DNA of 64,000 nucleotides from JAGOFO01 sp964522105 (lineage in GTDB: Bacteria > Myxococcota_A > UBA9042 > DTJE01), in contig CAZFVA010000003.1 in the NCBI GenBank assembly GCA_964522105.1, positions 121,499 through 185,498 on the forward strand, in the 5' to 3' direction. Of this stretch, positions 7,662 to 16,300 are shown one piece after another. Every line of letters starts with the position of its first letter. Within the stretch, counting starts at the first letter, position 1. The position numbers and the translations under genes are program-made. The notes beneath the pieces were generated by a model, which was not told the DNA's origin, did no database searches, and was given only the letters and a program-made list of their open reading frames with translations.

Positions 7662-9497
7662 ATGCACCGGGGCGCTCTATCTATGTTTCCGTACGTTATG
7701 GCCGCGTGTTTTCTGGTTTTGACAGCCTGCTCGGAAGGGGCGGTTCCGTCTGATGAAGGGGCTGATCTGGTCCTGGACGTCGCGAGTGATGCTGACGTCA
7801 ATATTTCTGACGATGTGCCTGTCGATGCTGTCGCAGACGTGCGTCAGGATGTGGACGATTTACTGGCGGATTCAGTGGATGTCGCGTCAGACGTTGTTGA
7901 TGACGTTGTTGGTGTGGATGTCGCGGATGCATCAGATGCGTTTGTCCGGCCGCCGTTTGATTATCGCGAACCGTGGTTGCCGCCTGCCGGCCCGTGGTCC
8001 GATTGTGCCGCTGATACGGGAACGACAAAGACGATGGCTGCAAAGGCCGCTTATTACGACTGGATTGGCCCGAAGCTTCATCAGGAGCCGAAGGCAGGCG
8101 CGCATGAAAACGTGGCCAGAATGTACGACATCCAGTGCGACGGGCCGATTCCGACCGAAATCGTCAGCGATGATCAGTTGCCTGTCTGCAGTTTGAACAG
8201 CAACGAAAACAATGGGTTATGGACAAGTCTTTACCTTGTGTCCCAGTGTTTCAGGTACGGCGCGACCCAGGATCCCGAAGCGCTGGCAAACGTTAAGCGA
8301 ACGCTGTCCGGGACATACGAACTGATGAAAATTACAGGCGTTCCGGGCCTTTATGCCCGCGAAGCGTCGGACCCGGCGATCGCACCGATGCAGACTTGCC
8401 CGGAAGATCCGATGGAATATGCACCGCCGAATGAGCTGACGCGCGGCAATAACTGGGTCAAGGTTGATACGGATGGTTGCTTCATTGATTATGACCCTGT
8501 GAAACTTGAGTGGGTCAAACACCCTGATTCCTGTACTGACGTGATGTATGCCGGTCGCTGCTGGAAGCGCAACGTGTCCAAGGATGAATATTCCGGTCAT
8601 GCATACGCCGCCGGCGTCTGTGCAAAGGTTGTCGATGATTCAGATGTCCGCGTCATGGCTACGGAAATACTGTCCAAACTTGCCCACCATATAATCAATA
8701 ACAAGTACTGGCTGACAGACTGGGATGGTCGTCCGACGCGTTTCGGGTCCATGTACGCCATGTCTCTGGACCATTTCCCGGGCTTCAACGCGCAGAACTC
8801 GCTGGCGTGGATCAAGTCTGCGGCGATGGTGTCGGGCGAAGACGTGCTACTTGACGAGTATTACGACTGCCTGCTTCAGAAATCAGGCCAGAAGAAGTGC
8901 ATTGAACCTGAGCTTGAAGTCGGGACCGACTACACCACCTACATTAATAACCTTGGCCTGCTGATGGGGTGCGACACCAACTTTGATAACGTATCCATGA
9001 TGATGCTGGCTTACCTGAACTGGATCTGGTACGAGCCGTCTGAACTGGAAAGGCAGCGATATCGGGAACTTTTCGAAGGCGCCAGCCGCGGCCCGGACTC
9101 CGAAGGGCGTGACATCTGGTCGATGCAGATACCGTTCTATAATTTCATGATTGCGGCGGTTGAAGGTAACGGCCTTATGACGGAAGAGCGTCGCGGCTTG
9201 ATGGAAAACCTTGTGGAAGACGGCGTCTGCATTTTAAAGTCCTTCCCCGAAACCCAGATTCAGCGGACCCGCGACAACAGCGCCCTTGAAATCTGGTGCA
9301 TGTCTGAACGTTACCCCAATCTGGCCGCTGAAGTTCTGCCGATTCAAGACAGATGTACATCAACGTTTGAGTGGTGGCAGGATGTCAGTCAGATTGAAGT
9401 CTGTACCGGCAACCCGAACAATGCGGTCAATCCGGCCGGTTTCCTGACGCCTTACTGGATGGGTCGTTATTTTGGGTTCATTTCAGGGGATATGTAG
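7662..9497 (+). CDS. Asp-Val-tethered surface lipoprotein, predicted alpha/alpha toroid
   Basis: A 611-residue lipoprotein: signal peptide and lipobox LTAC (Cys23), an Asp/Val-rich tether (~30-95), then an all-helical domain with scattered cysteines. The start at 7662 is chosen over the ATG at 7641 because AAGGAGG lies seven bases before it. The domain has recurring helical-hairpin features also found in the next gene: TGVPGLYARE, a conserved (S/T)G before a helix, LAHHIINNKYWLTDWDG, and a C-terminal YWMGRYFGF. This is the look of an (alpha/alpha)6 barrel of glycoside-hydrolase or lyase type, but no catalytic motif is recognised. It probably forms an operon with the paralogue seven bases downstream. 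Confidence 0.6.
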   Translation: MHRGALSMFPYVMAACFLVLTACSEGAVPSDEGADLVLDVASDADVNISDDVPVDAVADVRQDVDDLLADSVDVASDVVDDVVGVDVADASDAFVRPPFDYREPWLPPAGPWSDCAADTGTTKTMAAKAAYYDWIGPKLHQEPKAGAHENVARMYDIQCDGPIPTEIVSDDQLPVCSLNSNENNGLWTSLYLVSQCFRYGATQDPEALANVKRTLSGTYELMKITGVPGLYAREASDPAIAPMQTCPEDPMEYAPPNELTRGNNWVKVDTDGCFIDYDPVKLEWVKHPDSCTDVMYAGRCWKRNVSKDEYSGHAYAAGVCAKVVDDSDVRVMATEILSKLAHHIINNKYWLTDWDGRPTRFGSMYAMSLDHFPGFNAQNSLAWIKSAAMVSGEDVLLDEYYDCLLQKSGQKKCIEPELEVGTDYTTYINNLGLLMGCDTNFDNVSMMMLAYLNWIWYEPSELERQRYRELFEGASRGPDSEGRDIWSMQIPFYNFMIAAVEGNGLMTEERRGLMENLVEDGVCILKSFPETQIQRTRDNSALEIWCMSERYPNLAAEVLPIQDRCTSTFEWWQDVSQIEVCTGNPNNAVNPAGFLTPYWMGRYFGFISGDM

Positions 9498-9504
9498 GTT
9501 TTAT

Positions 9505-11337
9505 ATGAAGAATATTCGTTTTATTCCGGTGGTTTTACTGTGTGTCGGTCTTGTTGCTGCGGTCGCCTGTTCCAGTGGACAGTCGGTGTCTGATGTGTCT
9601 GATGGTCATGTGTCGTCAGATTCTGGCGATGTGGTATCAGGCGATGTCGCTGACTCCGTTTCAGGCGACGTGTCCGATGTTGTCCAGGCTGACGTCGTTG
9701 GTGACGTTGCCGACGTAACGACGCCATCGGATGTTGTCAACGACGCCGAAACTTTGCAGCCTGATCCGCTCGCCGTGACTCATTTCTTTCCGCCTGTAAC
9801 TGCTGCCGGTTCGTCGATCGCCCTTAATTTTGCTGCGACAGGCGGTAAGCCCCCGTATTCCAACTGGAAAGTGATCAAAGGCGAATTGCCGTCCGGTACG
9901 GCACTTGACGCCGACACGGGCGCCTGGACTGGAACCCCGACGGTTGAAGGCTTTTACTACTTTGTAGTGGAAGTCACTGATTCGGATAGCGCGACAGGGG
10001 CCGATGTGTTCGGTATAAGGGTTGGCGAACCAGCTGCCGATGGCGCTCTTTACACAAAGGCTCTTGGATATCAGGCAGTTTACGAAGCCAGACATGACTG
10101 GAACGGGTTCAGCTTCAACAACATGACGCCGGACGACCCGGATGGGAATTTTGGCCTGAGCACGCTTGGCGACGCGGCGTTCCAGTCCGGACAGTGCACG
10201 ATGGCGATGGCGTACCGGGAAGCTGTTCTGCGGACTGACGAATCTGCCGCTTATCTGAAAAGACAGGTCGACGGCTGGCGGTTCTTCCAGCGTCTGACCG
10301 GTGTTCCCGGTCTTATCGGGCGCAGTTATGGCCGCGCCGATGACCCGTGGGAAGATAATCATCACAGTGATGGATTCTGGCCCGAAAATCCCGATTCCCG
10401 CAGCTACGTCGGGGAAGGCGAGTTTGCCGACTGGATCTGGGTCGGCGATGTCAGCCGTGACCAGGCAACCGGAGCCGTGCTGGGAATGGCGGCCGCATAC
10501 GATCTTTCCGACGACCCGGAAACGAAGGCTGTCGCGGCGGAATTTCTAGTTCAGTTGATGGACCATGTCTGGGATAACAACCTTGATTTCATGGATAAAA
10601 ATGGTCAACTGACCAAGTACGGCAATATCGATGGCGAGAAGTTTGAGGGCTTTCCCGCGCCGAGCGGTCTGAATGCAGCCTGTGCCCTGGCATGGTTCAA
10701 GATTGCTGCACACGTTGCTGAAAGTGAAGGCATGGAAAACGCCGAACGCTTCAATGAACGTTACCAGGAGCTGCTGGCCCGTGATTATATTTCGATCATG
10801 CGTGACGTCATGTGGGTTTATGGTGGCTACGCGACTAAAACGTACAATGTTTACATGGCGTTTGAAAACATGTTCCACCTGGCAAGGCTTGAAAAAGACC
10901 CGATTATTTCAGCGGAAATCAATCAGGTGTTCCGCGACACGCTGTGGTTGAACCTTGACGACAACACCCCTAATCGCAAGGGCGTCAAAGAAGCTAATCC
11001 AGTCAAGACCGCATGGTATCTGTCTTCAACCGGTGACAAAAATCCGGTCGCATTGTGGGAAGCGCTGTGGCAGGTTGTTGTATTTTCAGACGCCCCGCTT
11101 CGCGATCGATACGTGAAGAACAGTGACAATCCCGACATTGTAATCAATCCCGATCAGCCGACCGAGTCGCTGTACCCGTTGCCTTCAAACCGCCTGCCGC
11201 CTGACATGGTTATCTGGCACCGCAGCACGTTTGAACTTGATGGCGGCGTTGATTCCGGTGAAGAAAGAACCGGTTGCGACTACATGCTGCCTTACTGGAT
11301 GGGGCGTTACTATGGCTGGATCGATGGCAACTGGTAG
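9505..11337 (+). CDS. Asp-Val-tethered lipoprotein with putative Ig domain, paralogue of upstream gene
   Basis: A 610-residue lipoprotein: lipobox AVAC (Cys22), Ser/Asp/Val tether (~23-85), a He_PIG-like putative Ig domain (~95-180, with KPPYSNWKVIKGELPSG and the typical GAWTGTPT), then an all-helical domain homologous to the upstream gene (LTGVPGLIGRS, LMDHVWDNNLDFMDKNGQ, C-terminal YWMGRYYGWI). The start at 9505 fits the signal peptide; the ribosome site is weak and the gene follows its neighbour by seven bases, suggesting coupling. A cell-surface polysaccharide-acting or binding role is plausible from the Ig-plus-toroid layout but not shown. The stop lies two bases before the scaffold gap. 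Confidence 0.6.
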   Translation: MKNIRFIPVVLLCVGLVAAVACSSGQSVSDVSDGHVSSDSGDVVSGDVADSVSGDVSDVVQADVVGDVADVTTPSDVVNDAETLQPDPLAVTHFFPPVTAAGSSIALNFAATGGKPPYSNWKVIKGELPSGTALDADTGAWTGTPTVEGFYYFVVEVTDSDSATGADVFGIRVGEPAADGALYTKALGYQAVYEARHDWNGFSFNNMTPDDPDGNFGLSTLGDAAFQSGQCTMAMAYREAVLRTDESAAYLKRQVDGWRFFQRLTGVPGLIGRSYGRADDPWEDNHHSDGFWPENPDSRSYVGEGEFADWIWVGDVSRDQATGAVLGMAAAYDLSDDPETKAVAAEFLVQLMDHVWDNNLDFMDKNGQLTKYGNIDGEKFEGFPAPSGLNAACALAWFKIAAHVAESEGMENAERFNERYQELLARDYISIMRDVMWVYGGYATKTYNVYMAFENMFHLARLEKDPIISAEINQVFRDTLWLNLDDNTPNRKGVKEANPVKTAWYLSSTGDKNPVALWEALWQVVVFSDAPLRDRYVKNSDNPDIVINPDQPTESLYPLPSNRLPPDMVIWHRSTFELDGGVDSGEERTGCDYMLPYWMGRYYGWIDGNW

Positions 11338-11339
11338 CA

Positions 11340-11439
11340 NNNNNNNNNNNNNNNNNNNNNNNNNNNNNNNNNNNNNNNNNNNNNNNNNNNNNNNNNNNNN
11401 NNNNNNNNNNNNNNNNNNNNNNNNNNNNNNNNNNNNNNN
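11340..11439. other. Scaffold gap of 100 N
   Basis: Exactly 100 N. Unlike the first gap, the flanks share no sequence. The right flank starts inside a coding frame (an alpha/beta-hydrolase tail), so at least most of one gene is missing and the real gap is probably several hundred bases or more. Confidence 0.95.
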
Positions 11440-11523
11440 CATCTTCCCAACATAGAAAATCCCGAAGCGTTCAACGCGGCGCTCGAAAGCTTTCTGTCGC
11501 GGGATTTCAGCTTCCCTGTTTGA
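11440..11523 (+). CDS. C-terminal fragment of an alpha/beta hydrolase
   Basis: Directly after the gap a frame encodes 27 residues beginning HLPNIENPEAFNAALESFL and ending at TGA 11521-11523. This matches the end of alpha/beta hydrolases, in which the catalytic His sits in G-H-x2-x-x-E-x-P-x-x-F and is followed by the last helix ending in FL. The first residue visible would be the catalytic histidine. The rest of the gene lies in the gap. Short, but the pattern is distinctive. Confidence 0.6.
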   Translation, partial: HLPNIENPEAFNAALESFLSRDFSFPV

Positions 11524-11580
11524 TTCAAGCCGTTTAGTTCGCTATGATTGTTGAAGTTTCCATTTTCAGAAGGGGTTGTC

Positions 11581-13326
11581 ATGGAACACGTATTGCCAAG
11601 GTCCGTTTCCGCGCAGGCGCTTGAATTGTCAAAGATTTCCAGTCATCGCCCACGCAACTGCGTGTGGGAACTGACGCTCGGGTGCAACCTCAGTTGCGTC
11701 CATTGCGGGTCATCGGCAGGCCGCGCCAGGCACGACGAGCTTTCAACCGACGAATGTCTTGACGTCGTTGCGCAGCTTAAAGACCTGGGGTGTGAACTGA
11801 TCACCCTTTCAGGTGGCGAACCTTTGATGCGCCCTGACTGGTTTGTGATCGCCAGGGCGATTTCGGCCAGCGGTATCTACGTCAATATGGTGACCAACGG
11901 TCTGCTTATTACTGACAGAACGGCTGCACTGATGGCGGAAGCCGGCCTGTGCAACGTCGGCATCAGTATCGACGGGCCTGAAGACGTTCACGACAGAATC
12001 CGCGCGCGGGGCGGTTTTGCGAAGTCTGTTGAAGGAATCAGGACTCTGGTCAAGGCCGGAATCAGTGTCGGTGTCATGACGACCATCAACAGATGGAACA
12101 TGTCCAGACTTGAAGAAGTCCGGCAGATTGCGATTGATGCAGGCGCGTCGATGTGGCGGCTTCAGCTTGCCAAACCTATGGGCGAAATCTGTGGTGACCA
12201 GGATTTTATTATCAGTCCCAGGCACCTGCTGGACGTGATTCCGGCGCTTGCTGAAATGAAGCGGCGTGGCGGGATTCATCTGGCTGTCGGTGACTCGATC
12301 GGATATTACGGACCCCATGATAAGACTTTACGTGGCCGTGGCTGGCGCGGTCGCGACGAATGCTGGAAAGGCTGCCGTGCCGGTATGGACGCGATCGGCA
12401 TTGAAGCTGATGGCGGGATTAAAGGCTGTCTGTCAATTCAGGCCAAAGCCGCCGATGGAAGTGACCCCTATCGTGAAGGCTCAGTCCGTGATTTTTCACT
12501 GGCCGAACTTTGGTTCAGGCCGGGTGCCTTCGCGTTTAACCGTGAATTCACGTCAGATCAATTGAAGGGCGTATGCCGCACATGTTCTAAAGCTTCACAG
12601 TGTAAAGGTGGTGCGCGGTGCGTTTCGACTGCGGTTGCCGGAGTCGTTGGTGAAGATCCCTACTGTTACCTGCGGGTCGCTTCAATGGCCGAAAATCACA
12701 AGTTCCGCGAATATGCCGCCCGTGCTGCCGCCGCTGCCGGGATCGCTTTTGTTATGGGTGGCGCAACGGCTTGTTTTGAAGAAGAAAACAATAATTCTGA
12801 TGTGACGCAGGACGTGGTCGTCTTTGACGCGCTTGATCAGGATAATCAGGTCGCTCAGGACACTACAACCAAAGTTGATATCGGCAATTGTGAAACGGTC
12901 TGCTGCATGTGCGACTACGGGATAATTCCTGATGATCTGTGGAAGGAGTGCTGCGAAGTTCCCCCGGTCGAACCGACGCCCGATGTCGTCCAGCCGGACG
13001 TTCCCGCCGGTGACGCTGTCGTTATTGATTGTGCAAATGTCTGTTGTGACTGCGAATATGGCGTTATTCCTGAAGAAGTCTGGACTGAATGTTGTCAGGT
13101 CCAGCCTGTCGAGCCGACGCCCGACGTTATTGTGCCAACCGATGCGGTGGCTTCCGATGTTGTGACGTCTGATGTCCCGATTTCATGCGAAGAAGTCTGC
13201 TGCATGTGTGACTACGGAATCATTCCCGAGGACGTGTATCAGGAATGTTGCGTTGACCCGTGCAAGGACGCCTGCTGCGACTGTGAATATGGCACACCGC
13301 CGCCGGCACAGTGCTGCCCGAAATAG
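11581..13326 (+). CDS. Radical SAM/SPASM enzyme fused to a lipoprotein-like segment with four six-Cys repeats
   Basis: A 581-residue protein in three parts. Residues ~28-250 are a radical SAM domain with CNLSCVHC (Cys35, 39, 42) and TLSGGEP. Residues ~305-367 are a SPASM domain with GVCRTCSKASQC and a last Cys in DPYCYL, expected to bind auxiliary Fe-S clusters. Residues ~372-398 read like a lipoprotein signal: basic start KFREYAAR, a hydrophobic stretch, then GGATAC (Cys398), followed by an Asp/Val/Gln tether and four repeats of C-x3-CC-x-C with a downstream CC pair (437-458, 484-505, 536-557, 561-579). Start 11581 has AGAAGGGG upstream. SPASM enzymes typically modify peptides; self-modification of its tail is a hypothesis. 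An in-frame ATG at 12685 could yield the lipoprotein part separately. Confidence 0.8.
   Translation: MEHVLPRSVSAQALELSKISSHRPRNCVWELTLGCNLSCVHCGSSAGRARHDELSTDECLDVVAQLKDLGCELITLSGGEPLMRPDWFVIARAISASGIYVNMVTNGLLITDRTAALMAEAGLCNVGISIDGPEDVHDRIRARGGFAKSVEGIRTLVKAGISVGVMTTINRWNMSRLEEVRQIAIDAGASMWRLQLAKPMGEICGDQDFIISPRHLLDVIPALAEMKRRGGIHLAVGDSIGYYGPHDKTLRGRGWRGRDECWKGCRAGMDAIGIEADGGIKGCLSIQAKAADGSDPYREGSVRDFSLAELWFRPGAFAFNREFTSDQLKGVCRTCSKASQCKGGARCVSTAVAGVVGEDPYCYLRVASMAENHKFREYAARAAAAAGIAFVMGGATACFEEENNNSDVTQDVVVFDALDQDNQVAQDTTTKVDIGNCETVCCMCDYGIIPDDLWKECCEVPPVEPTPDVVQPDVPAGDAVVIDCANVCCDCEYGVIPEEVWTECCQVQPVEPTPDVIVPTDAVASDVVTSDVPISCEEVCCMCDYGIIPEDVYQECCVDPCKDACCDCEYGTPPPAQCCPK
12889..13317 (+). 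repeat. Four degenerate six-cysteine repeats inside the radical SAM gene
   Basis: Units start at residues 437, 484, 536 and 561 of the protein. The consensus is C-x2-[VA]-CC-x-C-[DE]-Y-G-x-[IP]-P, then a CC pair ten to thirteen residues after the third cluster Cys; each unit has six Cys, 24 in total. The first three are separated by Pro/Val/Asp linkers containing PVEPTPDV; the fourth follows the third almost directly and is shortened. The pattern suggests small disulfide-bonded or metal-binding knots on a flexible stalk. Confidence 0.85.
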
Positions 13327-13376
13327 ACCCCGGCCAGGTCCGCCCTGCCGTTAACAAACATTAAAACTTGAATTGA

Positions 13377-16300
13377 TTACATGATGCAGCGCGGGTCGGT
13401 CTGGCACGCTTCGATCTGACAGTTCAGGAAACCTGCGCAGGTCAATCCGTCGCACATGTCGCTTTCAGTGCACTGGTCAAAGTCATCGCAGACAGATGCC
13501 TGAGATGACGTGTAGACGCACGCTTTGGATTGCACGGAACAAGTGTCGGTAGTGCAGGCATTGTTGTCATTGCACAGCGTGTCAGACGGGGTCCCGTAGC
13601 AGATACCTGAGTTGCAGACGTCGCCGGTTGTGCAGGCGACATTGTCGTTGCATGGACCAGCCTGTGCTGAATACTGACAGGTGCCATTTGCGGAGCACGT
13701 GTCCCTTGTACAGACGTTGTTGTCATTGCATGTGTTGATTATGCCTGCACATATCCCGGTTGTGGTGTTGCATGTATCTGACGTTGTACACGGGTTGGCG
13801 TCATCGCAGGTGATCGGGGTGGTGACGGGGGTGTGCGTGCATCCAACTCCGGCAACGCACGCATCTACGGTGCATTTGTTGGCGTCGTCGCACTGCTCAT
13901 TTCTGGTCACGAATGTGCAGCCGTTGACAGAATCGCAGTAGTCAAGCGTGCATGTAATAAGGTCATCACAGACCCGCGTCGTTCCGGTGCAGATTCTGCC
14001 CGATCCACATGCATCATTCTGCGTACACGGATTGCCGTCGTCACACGGACCAATGTAGTACGGGTTCAGGCAGTCGCCGGTTGCCGGGTTGCAACTGTCG
14101 GCTGTACAGACAATCTGGTCGGCGCAGTTTCTTTGAACGCCGGTGCATGTCCCGTTAATGCAGACATCTGAAAGAGTGCACAAAAGGCCATCGCTGCATG
14201 AAAGGTTCAGGCTGTTTGCGACTGGAACGTGTGTGCATCCCTGGCCTGCGACGCAGGTGTCAATTGTGCATACGTTGTTGTCGTCACACAGTGCATCGAC
14301 CGGGGTAAATACGCACCCGGTCGAACTGTTGCAACTGTCGTTTGTGCAGGCGATCGAGTCGTTGCAGATTCTGTCTGTCCCCGAACACAGTCCGTTGAAG
14401 CAGACGTCTGAAATGGTGCAGGCGTCGTCATCGTTGCACGGAAGCACGTTCGGCGTGTAGATGCACAGGCCGGAAGTCGGGTTGCACGAATCATTGGTAC
14501 AGAATTTCTGGTCGTTACACGTTTTGTAGGTGGCGTCGCATGTCCCTGACGAATTGCAGGTGCCGCTGATAATGCATTTGTTTGCCGCCCCGCACGAAAT
14601 TCCAGCAGTCGGGGTGTGAAGGCAGAAGCCGTCCCCGGCCCGGCATACATCAGCCGTACACTCGTTGTTATCACTGCAGTTCTTTGGATTTCCGGTCAGG
14701 CACTGGCCCAGTTCGCAGTAGTCGCCGACAGTGCACGGGTCGCCGTCTTCGCATTCAGCCGCGTTAATAGTTTCGCGGCATAAGCCGGTAATCGGGTCAC
14801 AGAAATTGTCGGTGCACGCGTCGCCGTCTTCGCAGTTCTTTGTCTCGATGAACACACAGGCGCCGTCCAGGCAGAATTCATTGATACTGCACGGATCGTC
14901 ATCCACGCAAGGTGCCGAGTTAAACGTTGTCTTGCACGCACCATCGGCAGTATCGCAATAATCATCAGTACATACATCGCCGTCGTTGCACACGGTCGGG
15001 GTTCCGACGCACTCCATCGTGTTGGAGTTGCACTGATCGTTCAGCGTGCATTTATTGTTGTCGTTGCAGGAACCGTAAACCGGTTCGTACCGGCATTCCC
15101 CGATCCATTCATTGCAGTTGCCGGTGGTGCATGGATTGTTGTCTTCGCATGGATCCTGAGTCCACAGACAGCGCCCCAGTGGGTCTGAGCTCATGTCGCA
15201 GGTTCCAAGTTTGCACGGATACGGGGACACACATTCGGCATCCAGTCCTGACGGACAATGCTCGCAGCCCATAATATGGTCGTTTACGCACCCGGTTCCA
15301 ACGATGCATCTGTCGGCAGTGCACGGGTCGGTGTCGCTGCAGTCGCGCGCCCGCCCGTTGATGCAGTTTCCGCCGCTGCAGGTTTCACCGATCGTGCAGA
15401 TGTTGCCATCTTCGCACGGTTCCGAGTTGAATCGCTTTTTGCATACGCCGTCTGTGGAATCGCAGTAATTATCTGTGCACGGATCGCCGTCTTCGCAGTT
15501 CTTTCTGGTTCCCACGCAAAGACCGTTAGTACACATTGCATCTATGATGCACGGGTCGGTTGATTGACACGATACGCCGGTGTCAACGACAGGTTCGGCA
15601 TAACAGCCGATTGAAGAAGAACATTTATCAATTGTGCAGGGCTTGCCGTCGTCACATTCCCTGTCGATTCCGGCGATGCAGTTGCCGTTGACGCATTTGT
15701 CCTGAACAGAACAGGGGTCGCCGTCCTCGCAGCCCATCGTGTTGTATGAGTGATTGCACCCGCCGAATCTGTCGCAGAAATCGTCGGTGCAGATGTTGTC
15801 GTCGTCGCACGGAACTTCGAATCCGACGCATTCCCCGTCGGCACAGACCTCGTCAAAAGTGCAGGAGTTGTCATCCACACAAGGTCTGTTGTCTTCAAGT
15901 TTAATGACCGAACATCTGCCGGTTGCCGGTACGCAGACAGAACGCTGGCAAGGCTTGCCTATCGGGTCGTAACAGCGCACAGTTGTTAAGGGATTTATTA
16001 CGCACTGTCCTTTTTCGCACGTCAGCGTGCCGTTGCACAGGTTGCCGTCTTCAAAGGCAGCGCACTCGGCGTCTGCAATGCATCCGCATTCAGGTTTGCG
16101 TGTTCCGATACACATTCCGCTGACGCACATATCATCAATTGTACATGCGTTGCCGTCGTTGCATGTCGCTGTATTCAGTTCATGGGTGCAGCCCCCGGCG
16201 GTTGTACATGAGTCTGTGGTACATGGATTGTTATCGTCACACTGAGCTACGTCCCCGGCGCATACTCCGGCGCGACAGACGTCATTCAAGGTGCAGTCGT

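Noticed and set aside
11231..11582. Open frames crossing the second N gap in both directions
   Set aside because: They run through N and overlap the lipoprotein end and the hydrolase tail in other frames.
12889..13317. CRISPR-like repeat structure
   Set aside because: The repeats are protein-level (six Cys) and degenerate at DNA level, with no unique spacers.
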